Shown piece by piece: positions 14,233 to 23,147 of a DNA stretch of 35,291 nucleotides; position 1 is the stretch's first letter; the number at the start of each line of letters is the position of its first letter. Under the pieces are notes generated by a model, which worked only from the letters and a program-made list of their open reading frames with translations, had not been told where the DNA came from and made no database searches. Made by a program: the position numbers and the translations under genes. This stretch comes from Nitrososphaerota archaeon (GTDB lineage: Archaea; Thermoproteota; Nitrososphaeria; Nitrososphaerales; Nitrosopumilaceae): positions 1-35,291 of the forward strand of contig VBPL01000017.1 of assembly GCA_005877205.1 (NCBI GenBank), in the 5' to 3' direction.

Positions 14233-15221
14233 AGCTTAATTCCCATCATAAATGATGTAATAATTGCCAGTACCGCCGAAAATACTGCTAATCTAAAGAT
14301 TACAGAACCAACCTCCTTCTCTGTCATAGGACCATGACCCAAGATCAGTCTCACTACTGTGATTGGAGCTTCTTTGTCAGTAGTAGCCTTAAGCTTGAAA
14401 TCTTCTGTGTGAACTACAGGGTTTGCTTTTATTTGCCTGTGTTCTATTATTCTTTTCATGCTGGAAAGAAAGAGAAAAGAGTTTATCACAGCTGGTAGCA
14501 AGGCAGTAGCTGCTATAATTTCAACATGTCCCACGATAGCTATTGTTCCATACATAGCACCCAAAGTCAAGGCGCCTGAGTCTCCCGGAAATATCTTACT
14601 TGGAAACTTGTGATATTTGTAAAAAGCTAGTGAAACAAAACCCAGAGGCAAACTTGCCAATGCGATATCATAATTTTGTACAATGAATAATGATATTGTT
14701 AACGCAAAGCTTGCGATCATCATAAAGCCGCTTGCAACCCCATTTAGAACATCAATTGAGTTTACTGTATTACCAGTGATTGGAATCATGAAAATTATCA
14801 AGGCTAAATAGAGTTCTGGAATCTTTACATATCCAAATAAAGGAAATTCTAAGTGAGGAACATATGCTCCCAATAGAATTATTGGAATAGCAGAAAATGC
14901 CAACGCTAGAGGTTTGAACCATCCTCCTAGAGCCTTCCTATCATCAGCTAGTCCTACTAGAAATGCAAGAGAAGTTGTGATCATAACTGCTAGGATCTCA
15001 ACTGATGGAAAGAAAGCATAAAGAGTCAATTCCGAAGCCAAAATTCCGGCAAGAATAGAGGGACCACCGGGTCGTGGAATCATTGTTTCCCCTACTTTGT
15101 TATAGTCCTTCACTACCAGATTTCTCTTGGTAAGTGTTTTGATAAGAACGGGTGTCAGGAAATAAGCTGTGCCAAATGCTATAGCGGAAATGATTATCCC
15201 AACGATTGGTTTCTCTAACAT
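14229..15221 (-). CDS. UDP-sugar:polyprenyl-phosphate sugar-1-phosphate transferase (MraY/WecA/AglH-like)
   Basis: A polytopic membrane enzyme (330 aa, about ten hydrophobic segments) of glycosyltransferase family 4. It transfers a HexNAc-1-phosphate from UDP to a dolichyl/polyprenyl phosphate carrier, the first committed step of archaeal N-glycan or surface-glycan assembly. Family motifs are VGLADDRK (Asp pair for Mg), NSIDVLNGVASG and FPGDSGALTLGA. The start overlaps the hel308 stop by one base (TAATG). A UDP-amino-sugar modification pair is encoded just beyond on the opposite strand, so this stretch looks like a glycan locus. Sugar specificity cannot be read from sequence. Confidence 0.88.
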   Translation of the reverse strand: MLEKPIVGIIISAIAFGTAYFLTPVLIKTLTKRNLVVKDYNKVGETMIPRPGGPSILAGILASELTLYAFFPSVEILAVMITTSLAFLVGLADDRKALGGWFKPLALAFSAIPIILLGAYVPHLEFPLFGYVKIPELYLALIIFMIPITGNTVNSIDVLNGVASGFMMIASFALTISLFIVQNYDIALASLPLGFVSLAFYKYHKFPSKIFPGDSGALTLGAMYGTIAIVGHVEIIAATALLPAVINSFLFLSSMKRIIEHRQIKANPVVHTEDFKLKATTDKEAPITVVRLILGHGPMTEKEVGSVIFRLAVFSAVLAIITSFMMGIKL

Positions 15222-17347
15222 TACCTTATCTTTTTTAGCTGCGTCTTTATGTTTTCTGCAATAACTGGTCCAATCTTGTCTATTTTTGCAAGTCTTTCAA
15301 TGGGTGTAGTAGCTAGCTCATCAAGGGTTTTAATGCCATTCTTAAAGAGAATCCTAGCTCGAACCCTTCCTATACCTCTCACTTTAACCAACTCTACAAG
15401 CTCCTCTTTTATTCCGTAGGCTATTCTTGCCCTTAAAGCATCAATCTCTTCCAAGACATTGTTTCTTTTTTCAAGTTTAGCTAGCTCATATAGTGCATGA
15501 ACAAGCCAATCAGCAGTTTCCACCATTCTGTGCATATCTCCAGATTCGATGCTCAGGTTATCAGATAGAAAGACCTCACTTGATTCATTGATCCAAGCAT
15601 GGACAGCAAGTAGACTTCTATTACAATCATATTCTGAAATATTTTCTACTAGCCCATTAGCATAATTTTCAAGGAGATTCCCTATAAGTTCATAGTCCTT
15701 GTTCCGTAGAGAAAACTTTGGGAAAAAGTCTTCGGAGCTTGTGATAAGATGAAGTAAGCCAAGTGTATGCCTTTTTCTTTTTGAAATTTTTTGCAATGAC
15801 TTTCTAAATAAAACGGAGGTTAGCGGATCGATATACAATGTAGAAGTCTTTTTTCCAAATTCAGTAGTGATAAATCTACTTCCCTTCTGCTTTACAAGTT
15901 CTTCAGATTCAAGATAGCCTAATGCTATTTGAATTTTGAATTTTATGGTAGTCTTTCGTTCCTGAAAACCACAAAGGGTTTTTGAAAAGAAATCTATTAT
16001 TTCGTCGTTTTTTATACCAGGATTAGTAGATATGAAACTTAGCACATGAATTCGTAATGCTTTATCATCTGTGAGTTTTGAGGTGATTGCTTCTGGAGTT
16101 CCATTAATGTAATAATCGAAAAGCTCTTCTCGGTTGGAGCTACCAACAATTATGGCTTCACCATATTTGTCGTATTGTGGCCTGCCGGCTCTACCCGATA
16201 ACTGTTTGTATTCAAGTACACTAATAGGTTTGTTTGCGCCAAATTTTCCATCATATCTGTTTATGTTAGCAATCACTACCCTCCTAGCAGGAAGATTTAC
16301 TCCTGAAGCCAAGGTCGGTGTAGATGCAATTATCTTGATTCTTCTGCTTCTGAACTCAGATTCCACGAGGTCTCTACAATTTTGATTGAGTCCAGCATGG
16401 TGAAAGGCAACTCCTTTTTTTACTAGCATCGCAAGATTTTTGATAAGTTCAGTATGCTCGTTTTCATCAAGAATTTTTTGTGAAATTTGCTGCAAGGTTT
16501 TCTCTTCTTCCTTGCTTAGTCTCTTTGCTACTGCATCCGATGCCTTTACCGCCAGAGAAACAGAACGCGTCCTTGTTTCCGCAAACAAAATGGCTTGTCC
16601 ACCATCTTTTAGTGAATCCAAACCCAAATCAACGGGTGCGCCCCTGACACTTGTTTCTATTTCGAAATTTTTTCTGTCTTGCATAGTGACTACTCCATCA
16701 TCGTATACTCCTTCCCAAAGAGGCACCGGTCTCCAGTCACTTTGAACTAGCTCACATCCTAGCCAATCAGAAATCTCATCAGCGTTTGTTACAGTCGCAC
16801 TAAGCGCAAGGATTTGGGGTTTCTGTGGCAGTATCTTTAGTTTCGTTAATACAATTTCGAGTGTTGGACCTCTATCATTATCACTTAGTAGATGTACTTC
16901 GTCCGCGATGACAAGACTTACCTCACTTATCCATTCAGCGCCTTGTCTAATTACCGAATCCATTTTTTCATTGGTGAGTACGATAATGTCATTTTGACCA
17001 AGATTTTTGTCTGTCTGGTCGTAATCGCCTGTTGAAATTTGAGTCCTTATTTTCCTCCCAGAATCTATTAATTCCAATTTTTTAAACTCGGAGAATTTTT
17101 CTGATGCCAGGGCTTTAAGTGGGCTAAGATATACAATCTTGCCTTTTTTGCCAAGCAGATGTTTGATGATTGCAAGAATAGCAATCAGTGTCTTTCCGCT
17201 TGCGGTGGGAGCAGAAACAAGGATACTATTTCCTTCTAATAATCCAGCCTTTACACTCTTTTCTTGAGGTGGATAAAGTGTTATGAAGTCGTTATTATGA
17301 AGAAATTCGATTGCATTTTGGGGAATATCTAGATTTTCTACTCTCAT
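15221..17347 (-). CDS. hel308: Hel308-type superfamily 2 DNA helicase
   Basis: A 3'-5' helicase of the Ski2/Hel308 type, associated with stalled replication forks. The 708 aa contain the Walker A motif SAPTASGKT (residues 45-53), DEVH (149-152), SATVTN, STPTLASGVNLPARR and QLSGRAGRPQYD, so all core helicase motifs are intact. The C-terminus ends with a helix-hairpin-helix pair (VKVRGIGRVRARILFKNGI), a Hel308 feature. Length is standard. Its ATG overlaps the mcm stop by 4 nt (ATGA), so replication helicase and repair helicase are translationally coupled. Confidence 0.93.
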   Translation of the reverse strand: MRVENLDIPQNAIEFLHNNDFITLYPPQEKSVKAGLLEGNSILVSAPTASGKTLIAILAIIKHLLGKKGKIVYLSPLKALASEKFSEFKKLELIDSGRKIRTQISTGDYDQTDKNLGQNDIIVLTNEKMDSVIRQGAEWISEVSLVIADEVHLLSDNDRGPTLEIVLTKLKILPQKPQILALSATVTNADEISDWLGCELVQSDWRPVPLWEGVYDDGVVTMQDRKNFEIETSVRGAPVDLGLDSLKDGGQAILFAETRTRSVSLAVKASDAVAKRLSKEEEKTLQQISQKILDENEHTELIKNLAMLVKKGVAFHHAGLNQNCRDLVESEFRSRRIKIIASTPTLASGVNLPARRVVIANINRYDGKFGANKPISVLEYKQLSGRAGRPQYDKYGEAIIVGSSNREELFDYYINGTPEAITSKLTDDKALRIHVLSFISTNPGIKNDEIIDFFSKTLCGFQERKTTIKFKIQIALGYLESEELVKQKGSRFITTEFGKKTSTLYIDPLTSVLFRKSLQKISKRKRHTLGLLHLITSSEDFFPKFSLRNKDYELIGNLLENYANGLVENISEYDCNRSLLAVHAWINESSEVFLSDNLSIESGDMHRMVETADWLVHALYELAKLEKRNNVLEEIDALRARIAYGIKEELVELVKVRGIGRVRARILFKNGIKTLDELATTPIERLAKIDKIGPVIAENIKTQLKKIR

Positions 17348-19428
17348 ACCCGGTTATAATGACCGGGTTTTGATTCATAAATAGCTGACTCTCGCTGCAA
17401 TTTCTTGATGTATTTCCTTGCTTCTTCATCTGTGAATTTACCTGTCTTGACCAATTCTTTGACAAAGGTTTTTTCCTCGACAGGTCTCTTTTCGTCGCCT
17501 TCAAGTGATTTCATTACATCCATGAACAATTGCATTTTTGAAACTTCGCTATGAGGTCGTCCTTGAAGAACCCCTAGATCAACTTTTCCAGTATTGACAT
17601 CCACTCCCGCATCTTCTAACATACTCTGTATTAGGAAGATTGCGCGTTCAGCATCTTCTGCATCAACTTGTGTTTTCATTAAAAGTCTAGCCCTAGCGGT
17701 TGCTAATCTGACGAGTCCTTCCAATTGTCTTGGCGTTACTGTAATCATACCTTCAGACTCCACATTTCGCATTTTCATATAGTATTCCAAAATCTTTTCT
17801 TCTGCCTCTTGAGTAAGATTTGGTTCACTTCTCTTAGCATATGACAGATACTTTGTCAAGATATCTACATCTATAAGTGATTTAATATCAGTTCCCGATG
17901 TTCTGTGAAGATTTAGGATGTGTCGCGCTATTCTGTTATCTCTTTCCTTTGATGGAATATCTCTTACAACGAAGATTAGATCAAAACGGGTGAGAAGCGG
18001 AACAGGAAGGTTAACATTTTCGGTGATATTTTTGAATGGATCATATTTTCCATACATTGGGTTTGCCGCAGCCAAAATAGAAGTCCTAGCGTTCAAGGTA
18101 GCAACAATTCCTCCCTTTGCAATGCTTACCGATTGTTGTTCCATAACTTCGTGTAACGCGCTTCTATCTTCAGGCTTCATTTTATCAAACTCGTCAATAC
18201 AAACCAGTCCTTGGTCTCCGAGAACGACAGCTCCTGCTTCAAGCATCATTATACCGATCTTGTCCCTAACAACCGCGGCTGTTAATCCTGCTGCGGTAGA
18301 ACCTCTTCCAGATGTATAAAGTCCTCTTGGAGCTATCCTTGAACAAAACTTCAACATTTCACTTTTAGCAGTACCAGGATCGCCCACAAGGAAGATATTG
18401 ATATCCCCACGGATCTTGGCACCGTCTGAAAGAAGTTTTTGGGTCGAGCCTACAATCAATAACAAAATGGATTCTTTGATTATGTCATGACCATGTATGT
18501 GCGGAGCAAATGATGCAACTAGTCTGTCATAAATATCTGCATTTTTTGCAAGAGACTTGATAATTTTTTCTTCATCTGGTGAAATTTCTTCTCTTTCGGT
18601 GCTTCTAGAAGTTTTGGTTCCCTTACCACCTAGAAATTCTATGTTATTTCCTTGTATTCTTAATCTATAGATAGCACTTTTACCCCTCATAGATGGAATG
18701 TGTTCTTGTTCAATTCTTACTATTCCCGTTAAGATTACACGGTCTCCTGGCCTTGCATTATCTACTAAATCTTGTAATACTGTAACATCTACATAGTGTG
18801 GCAGCTGACCTGGAGGCAGATCTTCAGGCAATTCCTGCAATCTAACCATCTGAAAATCTATGAATCGACTTTCTTCTGGACTAAGTTCTAAATCTCCAAG
18901 AGTGCATTTATCATCACCACATTTTGACGGTTGATTAAAATCAAGTCCTTTTTCTTGAATTCGTCTAGTTCTATGACCCTCCGGACAAATGTAGACGAGT
19001 TCTTTTGCAAGCGGTTTTATCTCAGATGATCTGACGACCATTCCTGATACACTAGTCATCTTTCCAATAATTTCTGCATTTATTGAGCGCAAGCTACGTT
19101 GTACTGGATAGTTCGATATTCGTACTCTAATATCATGTTGGATTTTTTCTGCATATTTAGGAAATCGTTGTTTGAGGATTTCTGTAATCGCAGTAGAAAA
19201 AGCTGTTAGCATTTCATCTGGTTTATTATTAAAATTAGATTCTATCTGAGGAACAGATACTAGATCATTATAATCTACTACAAGATACTGAATTTGTTTG
19301 GCCATCATCTGATCGATTTCTTCCACATATCTATAGACACCAGATTTGTCTCTAAATTGGGTTAAAAATTGTTTTACAAGATCTGAACGCGCTGCATCTG
19401 TTAGCATTGGTTCAGAAAGTGTTGTCAA
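17344..19428 (-). CDS. mcm: Replicative DNA helicase MCM
   Basis: The replicative minichromosome maintenance helicase (hexameric AAA+). The N-terminal domain carries a zinc site of C148, H152, C170 and C175 in the 694-residue protein. The ATPase has Walker A GDPGTAKS (349-356), Walker B IDEFDK (411-416) and LLTRFDLIFVV with the Arg finger region. A C-terminal winged helix (VKTGKFTDEEARKYIKKLQ) closes the chain. The start is TTG, forming a TTGA overlap with the gins23 stop; an ATG at codon 8 is an alternative. Position next to gins23 fits the archaeal CMG-type helicase assembly. Confidence 0.96.
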   Translation of the reverse strand: MTTLSEPMLTDAARSDLVKQFLTQFRDKSGVYRYVEEIDQMMAKQIQYLVVDYNDLVSVPQIESNFNNKPDEMLTAFSTAITEILKQRFPKYAEKIQHDIRVRISNYPVQRSLRSINAEIIGKMTSVSGMVVRSSEIKPLAKELVYICPEGHRTRRIQEKGLDFNQPSKCGDDKCTLGDLELSPEESRFIDFQMVRLQELPEDLPPGQLPHYVDVTVLQDLVDNARPGDRVILTGIVRIEQEHIPSMRGKSAIYRLRIQGNNIEFLGGKGTKTSRSTEREEISPDEEKIIKSLAKNADIYDRLVASFAPHIHGHDIIKESILLLIVGSTQKLLSDGAKIRGDINIFLVGDPGTAKSEMLKFCSRIAPRGLYTSGRGSTAAGLTAAVVRDKIGIMMLEAGAVVLGDQGLVCIDEFDKMKPEDRSALHEVMEQQSVSIAKGGIVATLNARTSILAAANPMYGKYDPFKNITENVNLPVPLLTRFDLIFVVRDIPSKERDNRIARHILNLHRTSGTDIKSLIDVDILTKYLSYAKRSEPNLTQEAEEKILEYYMKMRNVESEGMITVTPRQLEGLVRLATARARLLMKTQVDAEDAERAIFLIQSMLEDAGVDVNTGKVDLGVLQGRPHSEVSKMQLFMDVMKSLEGDEKRPVEEKTFVKELVKTGKFTDEEARKYIKKLQRESAIYESKPGHYNRV

Positions 19429-19940
19429 TTCCTATCTCCGGAAATTTGTTTTGTGAAATTAATACTTTGTAAATATACTGAATTAAAAAATATTTGTTCT
19501 TCTATTGAAAGTTTTTTTGCGAGATCGGAAGTCATTTTAGAGGAATCAGCCAAATTAATTATTTTACTTCGTCTTGTTCTAATTAGTGTATTCAGCATAC
19601 TTCCAACCCTATCCAGATCTTGTGTAGGTAATCGTTGTAAATACAATTTACATTTTATATAGAAATCAGATGGGAGTGTGGAAAGATCAAACGTGCCCTG
19701 GCTATTTTCTCTTACGATGGTTTGTTTGAGTTCAGCGACCATGTCAGTGGTATAGACATCCACTATTTTTTCTAATTCAAGTATTTCTGCTATCCAACGA
19801 GGTATGTTTTGGGTTTCGCTGTATTTCGCACCAATAGAGACCTCATGCATCTCAATTTTCATGTCATGCTTAAACGTAACTTTGACATCCTGAAGCCTAT
19901 ATCCTATCGTATAAAGTTGGGTTACATCTAAGATATTCAT
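19425..19940 (-). CDS. GINS complex subunit Gins23
   Basis: A GINS-family replication protein (171 aa) that joins MCM and Cdc45/RecJ in the replicative helicase. The N-terminal half holds VSIGAKYSETQNIPRWIAEIL, matching the B-domain pattern (G...iPxWLAxxL) of the Psf2/Psf3 branch. A helical A domain follows (STLPSDFYIKCKLYLQRLP, then a basic helix RTRRSKIINLAD). That domain order points to Gins23 rather than Gins51. It heads the gins23-mcm-hel308 string. ATG 19940 is chosen over the adjacent TTG. CTAGTTAAAGG on the minus strand, centred near 19974, is a weak candidate TATA box. Confidence 0.82.
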   Translation of the reverse strand: MNILDVTQLYTIGYRLQDVKVTFKHDMKIEMHEVSIGAKYSETQNIPRWIAEILELEKIVDVYTTDMVAELKQTIVRENSQGTFDLSTLPSDFYIKCKLYLQRLPTQDLDRVGSMLNTLIRTRRSKIINLADSSKMTSDLAKKLSIEEQIFFNSVYLQSINFTKQISGDRN

Positions 19941-19943
19941 CAA

Positions 19944-20240
19944 TATCCTTCAAACCTTCATGTTTCAAGCCTTTAACTAGTACGATCGATCAATTCTGTT
20001 AACAATTTACTTTGATCATTTGATCTTGTTTTATTATTATATTGAGACGAGTTCTCATAATCAAGAACGTATTGCATATTCATTAGTTCACTCAAAGGCA
20101 ATCAATCTTCTAGTTTTTAGCCCGTCACCGAACTTAATAACAACTGGTTATGCGATAATTACCTACAAATTCTATTTTATCATCGGTTCCAAAGATCTTG
20201 AAGACTTAATTTTATTAGTAGGCGAGATAGGTAGGAGCCT
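19944..20240. other. Divergent intergenic region between gins23 and rfcS
   Basis: About 297 bp between two divergent replication genes. It should hold both promoters. For rfcS, CTTAATTTTATTAG (centred near 20213) is 27-28 bp before the ATG; for gins23 there is a weaker AT box near 19974. A 74-codon plus-strand frame (20020-20244) crosses it and overlaps the rfcS start. It has atypical composition and no initiation signal, so I do not call it. The middle portion holds nothing else I recognise. Confidence 0.5.
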
Positions 20241-21194
20241 ATGACTGAATCTACCATGTGGGTAGAAAAGTATAGGCCAACCAAACTTTCCGCCATAATA
20301 AACCAGAAGGAGATAATAGGTAGTCTGAGATCTCTTCTGAAAAACACACCAGAAATGCCGCATTTGCTATTTTCTGGTTCCGCGGGAGTAGGAAAAACTA
20401 CAGCTTCGTTATGCCTTGCAAGAGAAATTCTTGGAGATTCGTGGCGTGAATATACTCTTGAGTTAAACGCGTCAGACGAACGTGGTATAAACATGGTAAG
20501 AGACAGGGTGAAGAAATTTGCTAGATTCTCAGGTCTTGATACAAGAATTCCTTTCAAGCTTGTTATTTTGGATGAAGCAGACGAAATGACTTCTGATGCT
20601 CAAACCGCTTTAAGAAGAATTATTGAGGATACTGCAAGACACTGCAGATTTATCATAATTGCAAATAACATATCAAAAATAATAGAGCCTCTTCAGAGCA
20701 GATGTGCTGTTTTCAAGTTCACAAGGATATCTGAAGACGATGTCATAAGCTACTTGGAAGAAATCTGTAAGAAGGAGAAAGTCAAGTATAACGAAGATGG
20801 TCTAAATACGATCTATTCATATTCTGAAGGAGACATGCGACATTCTATCAACATATTGCAGGCTACTGCAAGCTTAGGAACAGTAGATGAATCTAATGTA
20901 AAGGCCTCGGCTGGGCTTGCAAAAACAAATGATGTAGGTGAAATCCTAAAACTTGCCCTTGCCGGGAAGCTATCGGAAGCAAGAAATAAAATGATAGAGC
21001 TCATCAAGGTATACGGCATGTCGGAGTCTGATTTCCTAAAGTATCTAAATGAAGCGTGCTACAAACTTAAAACCGCCCATCTGTCAGAGATTTTGGAATC
21101 GATAGCAAAATATGATTATCGACTAATAATAGGCACCAATCCAGAGATTCAACTTTCGGCTTTACTTGCAGAGCTTGGCAAAATAGGAAAGTAG
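20241..21194 (+). CDS. rfcS: Replication factor C small subunit
   Basis: AAA+ ATPase subunit of the clamp loader that places PCNA on primed DNA. Within 317 aa are the RFC box MWVEKYRPTKLSAII, Walker A GSAGVGKT (residues 46-53), Walker B LDEADEM (110-116), sensor 1 IIANNISKI and the Arg-finger motif LQSRCAVFKF, followed by the collar helices. Length and motifs are standard. The ATG fits the AT box near 20213, giving a leaderless transcript. The stop codon lies 1 bp from the 3' end of the convergent tRNA-Ser gene. It diverges from gins23-mcm, so replication functions cluster here. Confidence 0.96.
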   Translation: MTESTMWVEKYRPTKLSAIINQKEIIGSLRSLLKNTPEMPHLLFSGSAGVGKTTASLCLAREILGDSWREYTLELNASDERGINMVRDRVKKFARFSGLDTRIPFKLVILDEADEMTSDAQTALRRIIEDTARHCRFIIIANNISKIIEPLQSRCAVFKFTRISEDDVISYLEEICKKEKVKYNEDGLNTIYSYSEGDMRHSINILQATASLGTVDESNVKASAGLAKTNDVGEILKLALAGKLSEARNKMIELIKVYGMSESDFLKYLNEACYKLKTAHLSEILESIAKYDYRLIIGTNPEIQLSALLAELGKIGK

Positions 21195-21195
21195 G

Positions 21196-21279
21196 CGCAG
21201 AGAGAGGGATTTGAACCCCCGCGTGCTTGCGCACATAGGCTCTCAAGGCCCACGCCATGCCGGGCTAGGCGACCTCTGC
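21196..21279 (-). tRNA. tRNA-Ser (TGA)
   Basis: Acceptor stem GCAGAGG/TCTCTGC ending in a G-U pair, discriminator G, anticodon stem TGGGC/GCCTA with loop CTTGAGA (anticodon TGA), a long variable arm (GTGCGCAAGCAC), and T loop TTCAAAT. The class II variable arm confirms serine. 84 nt, no intron, no encoded CCA. AT-rich TTTTAAC lies about 26 bp upstream on the minus strand. Confidence 0.95.
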
Positions 21280-21373
21280 GAGTCTTGTTCGGACAGACTT
21301 GTTAAAATTTGTTTAAAATTTGGCATTTTCTGTACTTGTTGGCAGGTTAAAATACAATATTCTTGAATAATCA

Positions 21374-21395
21374 AGAAAAATAAAAAGACGAAAAG
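21374..21395 (-). terminator. T-rich terminator after the 177-aa ferredoxin gene
   Basis: Directly after the TAA the minus strand reads ACTTTTCGTCTTTTTATTTTTC, a U-rich archaeal-type terminator. It runs into a perfect 7-bp inverted repeat (TTCTTGA, 4-nt loop, TCAAGAA) at 21360-21377, which may be part of the signal. Confidence 0.5.
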
Positions 21396-21396
21396 T

Positions 21397-21939
<543 letters not shown>

Positions 21940-21977
21940 TCACAGGATATGTTATTTAAACCTAGACATAGTTTAAA

Positions 21978-22424
21978 CTAAGGAAGCCTAGCGATCTCTT
22001 TTTCATGAATTTCAAGATTTGCTTGATCTACTTTAATTGCTTTTGTTGGACAAACTTCAACGCATGCCATACACCAAATACAGTCTGCCTCTTTTACCGG
22101 ATTTGCCTTGTCCGTGTAGTTCTTCCTGTCATTTCTACTTGTCTCACCCGGATTTTTATACCACTCGAATACCTTAACAGGACAGCTTAGTAAGCAAATG
22201 CCATCAGCAATACAGGAATCCCAGTCTACTGCAACAAATGTACCATGTACTCCTAGTGGTTTAATCTCTTCGCTTGCTGCTTGATAATCAGATTTCACTT
22301 TAGGATCTGAAGCAGCTTCTGCAAGACGCCCAGGCCCCCAAACAAGATGATAATTATCGCTTAATGGATCTTTGAATTTCTCCATTACTTGATGGTTTTT
22401 GGGAAAGTTTAGATCTATTGGCAC
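21978..22424 (-). CDS. Zinc-ferredoxin-type dicluster ferredoxin, 148 aa
   Basis: Paralogue of the neighbouring 177-aa ferredoxin. Cluster motifs are CIADGICLLSCP (C71, D74, C77, C81; predicted [3Fe-4S]) and [12 protein letters not shown] (C115, C118, C121, C125; predicted [4Fe-4S]). In the N-terminal zinc region H26 (YHLVWGPG) and H60 (GVHGTF) are kept, but the Asp of the ADPV zinc ligand is Asn (ANPV, N108). It lacks the inter-cluster insertion and His-rich tail of the other copy. The start fits CTTTAAATAAGT centred near 22451, about 26 bp upstream, so it has its own leaderless promoter. Both probably serve 2-oxoacid oxidoreductases or similar low-potential enzymes, as in other archaea. Confidence 0.9.
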   Translation of the reverse strand: MPIDLNFPKNHQVMEKFKDPLSDNYHLVWGPGRLAEAASDPKVKSDYQAASEEIKPLGVHGTFVAVDWDSCIADGICLLSCPVKVFEWYKNPGETSRNDRKNYTDKANPVKEADCIWCMACVEVCPTKAIKVDQANLEIHEKEIARLP

Positions 22425-22502
22425 AATATTGCAGAAATGTCGTTACTTATTTAAAGTGTAATACAAGATAAATTCATATTTTTCATAGACAGGTCGGTAT
22501 CG

Positions 22503-23147
22503 TTGGGAATTTTCAAGTACGATGTTTATCGAAGTCCAAACGTAGGTATTTACGCAAAGTGTAATGACAGATTTGTCTTTATTCCTAATGGTTTTGCCAT
22601 AACAAAGGTCAAGAATCTCTGTGAGTTTTTGAAGACGGATCATATCTTTACATCAGTTGCAAACACCAGACTTCTAGGTGTGCTCATGGTTGTCAATAAT
22701 AATGGTTTACTTTTACCACGAAATTGTTTGGAAGAAGAAAGGATTCAGCTAAAGAAAAAAACGAAACATACAGCAATAGGCAATCTGATTTGCGTAAATG
22801 ATAAGGGAGGAGTAATGTCACCTCTTATTCCCAACGAGTACGTAAAGAAAGTTGAAGATATTCTCGGTATCGAAGTAATAAGAAAGAGGATTGCTGGATA
22901 TCATCAAGCTGGTGCAATGGTGATAGCAACTTCTCGCGGCGGAATAATACATCCAGCAACTGAAGAAGAAGATATCAAGACTATATCGCAGGTACTTGGA
23001 GTAGAACTTGAACCAGCAACAATCAATGGTGGGTCACCTTTCATTGCTGCTGGTGTCCTAGCAAACAACGCTTCTTTGGTTGTTGGCGCTCTCACCAATG
23101 GTCCTGAGCTTGTAATGTTAACAAAGGCATTTAGAGTTGAAGACTAG
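22503..23147 (+). CDS. eif6: Translation initiation factor 6 (aIF6)
   Basis: Anti-association factor that binds the large ribosomal subunit at L23/L24e and keeps it from joining the small subunit prematurely. The 214 aa show the fivefold repeated alpha-beta pattern of IF6: YRSPNVGIYAKCNDRFVFIPNG, LGVLMVVNNNGLLLPRN, AIGNLICVNDKGGVMSP, GAMVIATSRGGIIHPAT and AGVLANNASLVVGALTNGPE. The start is TTG, about 26 bp after TCATATTTTT, implying a leaderless mRNA. The last 17 bp overlap the 3' end of hisS on the other strand. Confidence 0.94.
   Translation: MGIFKYDVYRSPNVGIYAKCNDRFVFIPNGFAITKVKNLCEFLKTDHIFTSVANTRLLGVLMVVNNNGLLLPRNCLEEERIQLKKKTKHTAIGNLICVNDKGGVMSPLIPNEYVKKVEDILGIEVIRKRIAGYHQAGAMVIATSRGGIIHPATEEEDIKTISQVLGVELEPATINGGSPFIAAGVLANNASLVVGALTNGPELVMLTKAFRVED

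Noticed and set aside
20020-20244. 74-codon plus-strand frame between gins23 and rfcS
   Set aside because: It overlaps the rfcS start, has unusual Tyr/Phe-rich composition and no promoter or ribosome binding site; the interval must hold two divergent promoters.
21360-21377. 7-bp inverted repeat TTCTTGA/TCAAGAA as a regulatory site
   Set aside because: It follows a U-rich tract after a gene end and is better explained as part of a terminator; no coding gene starts there.
23131-23147. 17-bp overlap of aIF6 and hisS as a sign of misannotation
   Set aside because: Both C-termini fit their families; short convergent overlaps are common in this compact window.
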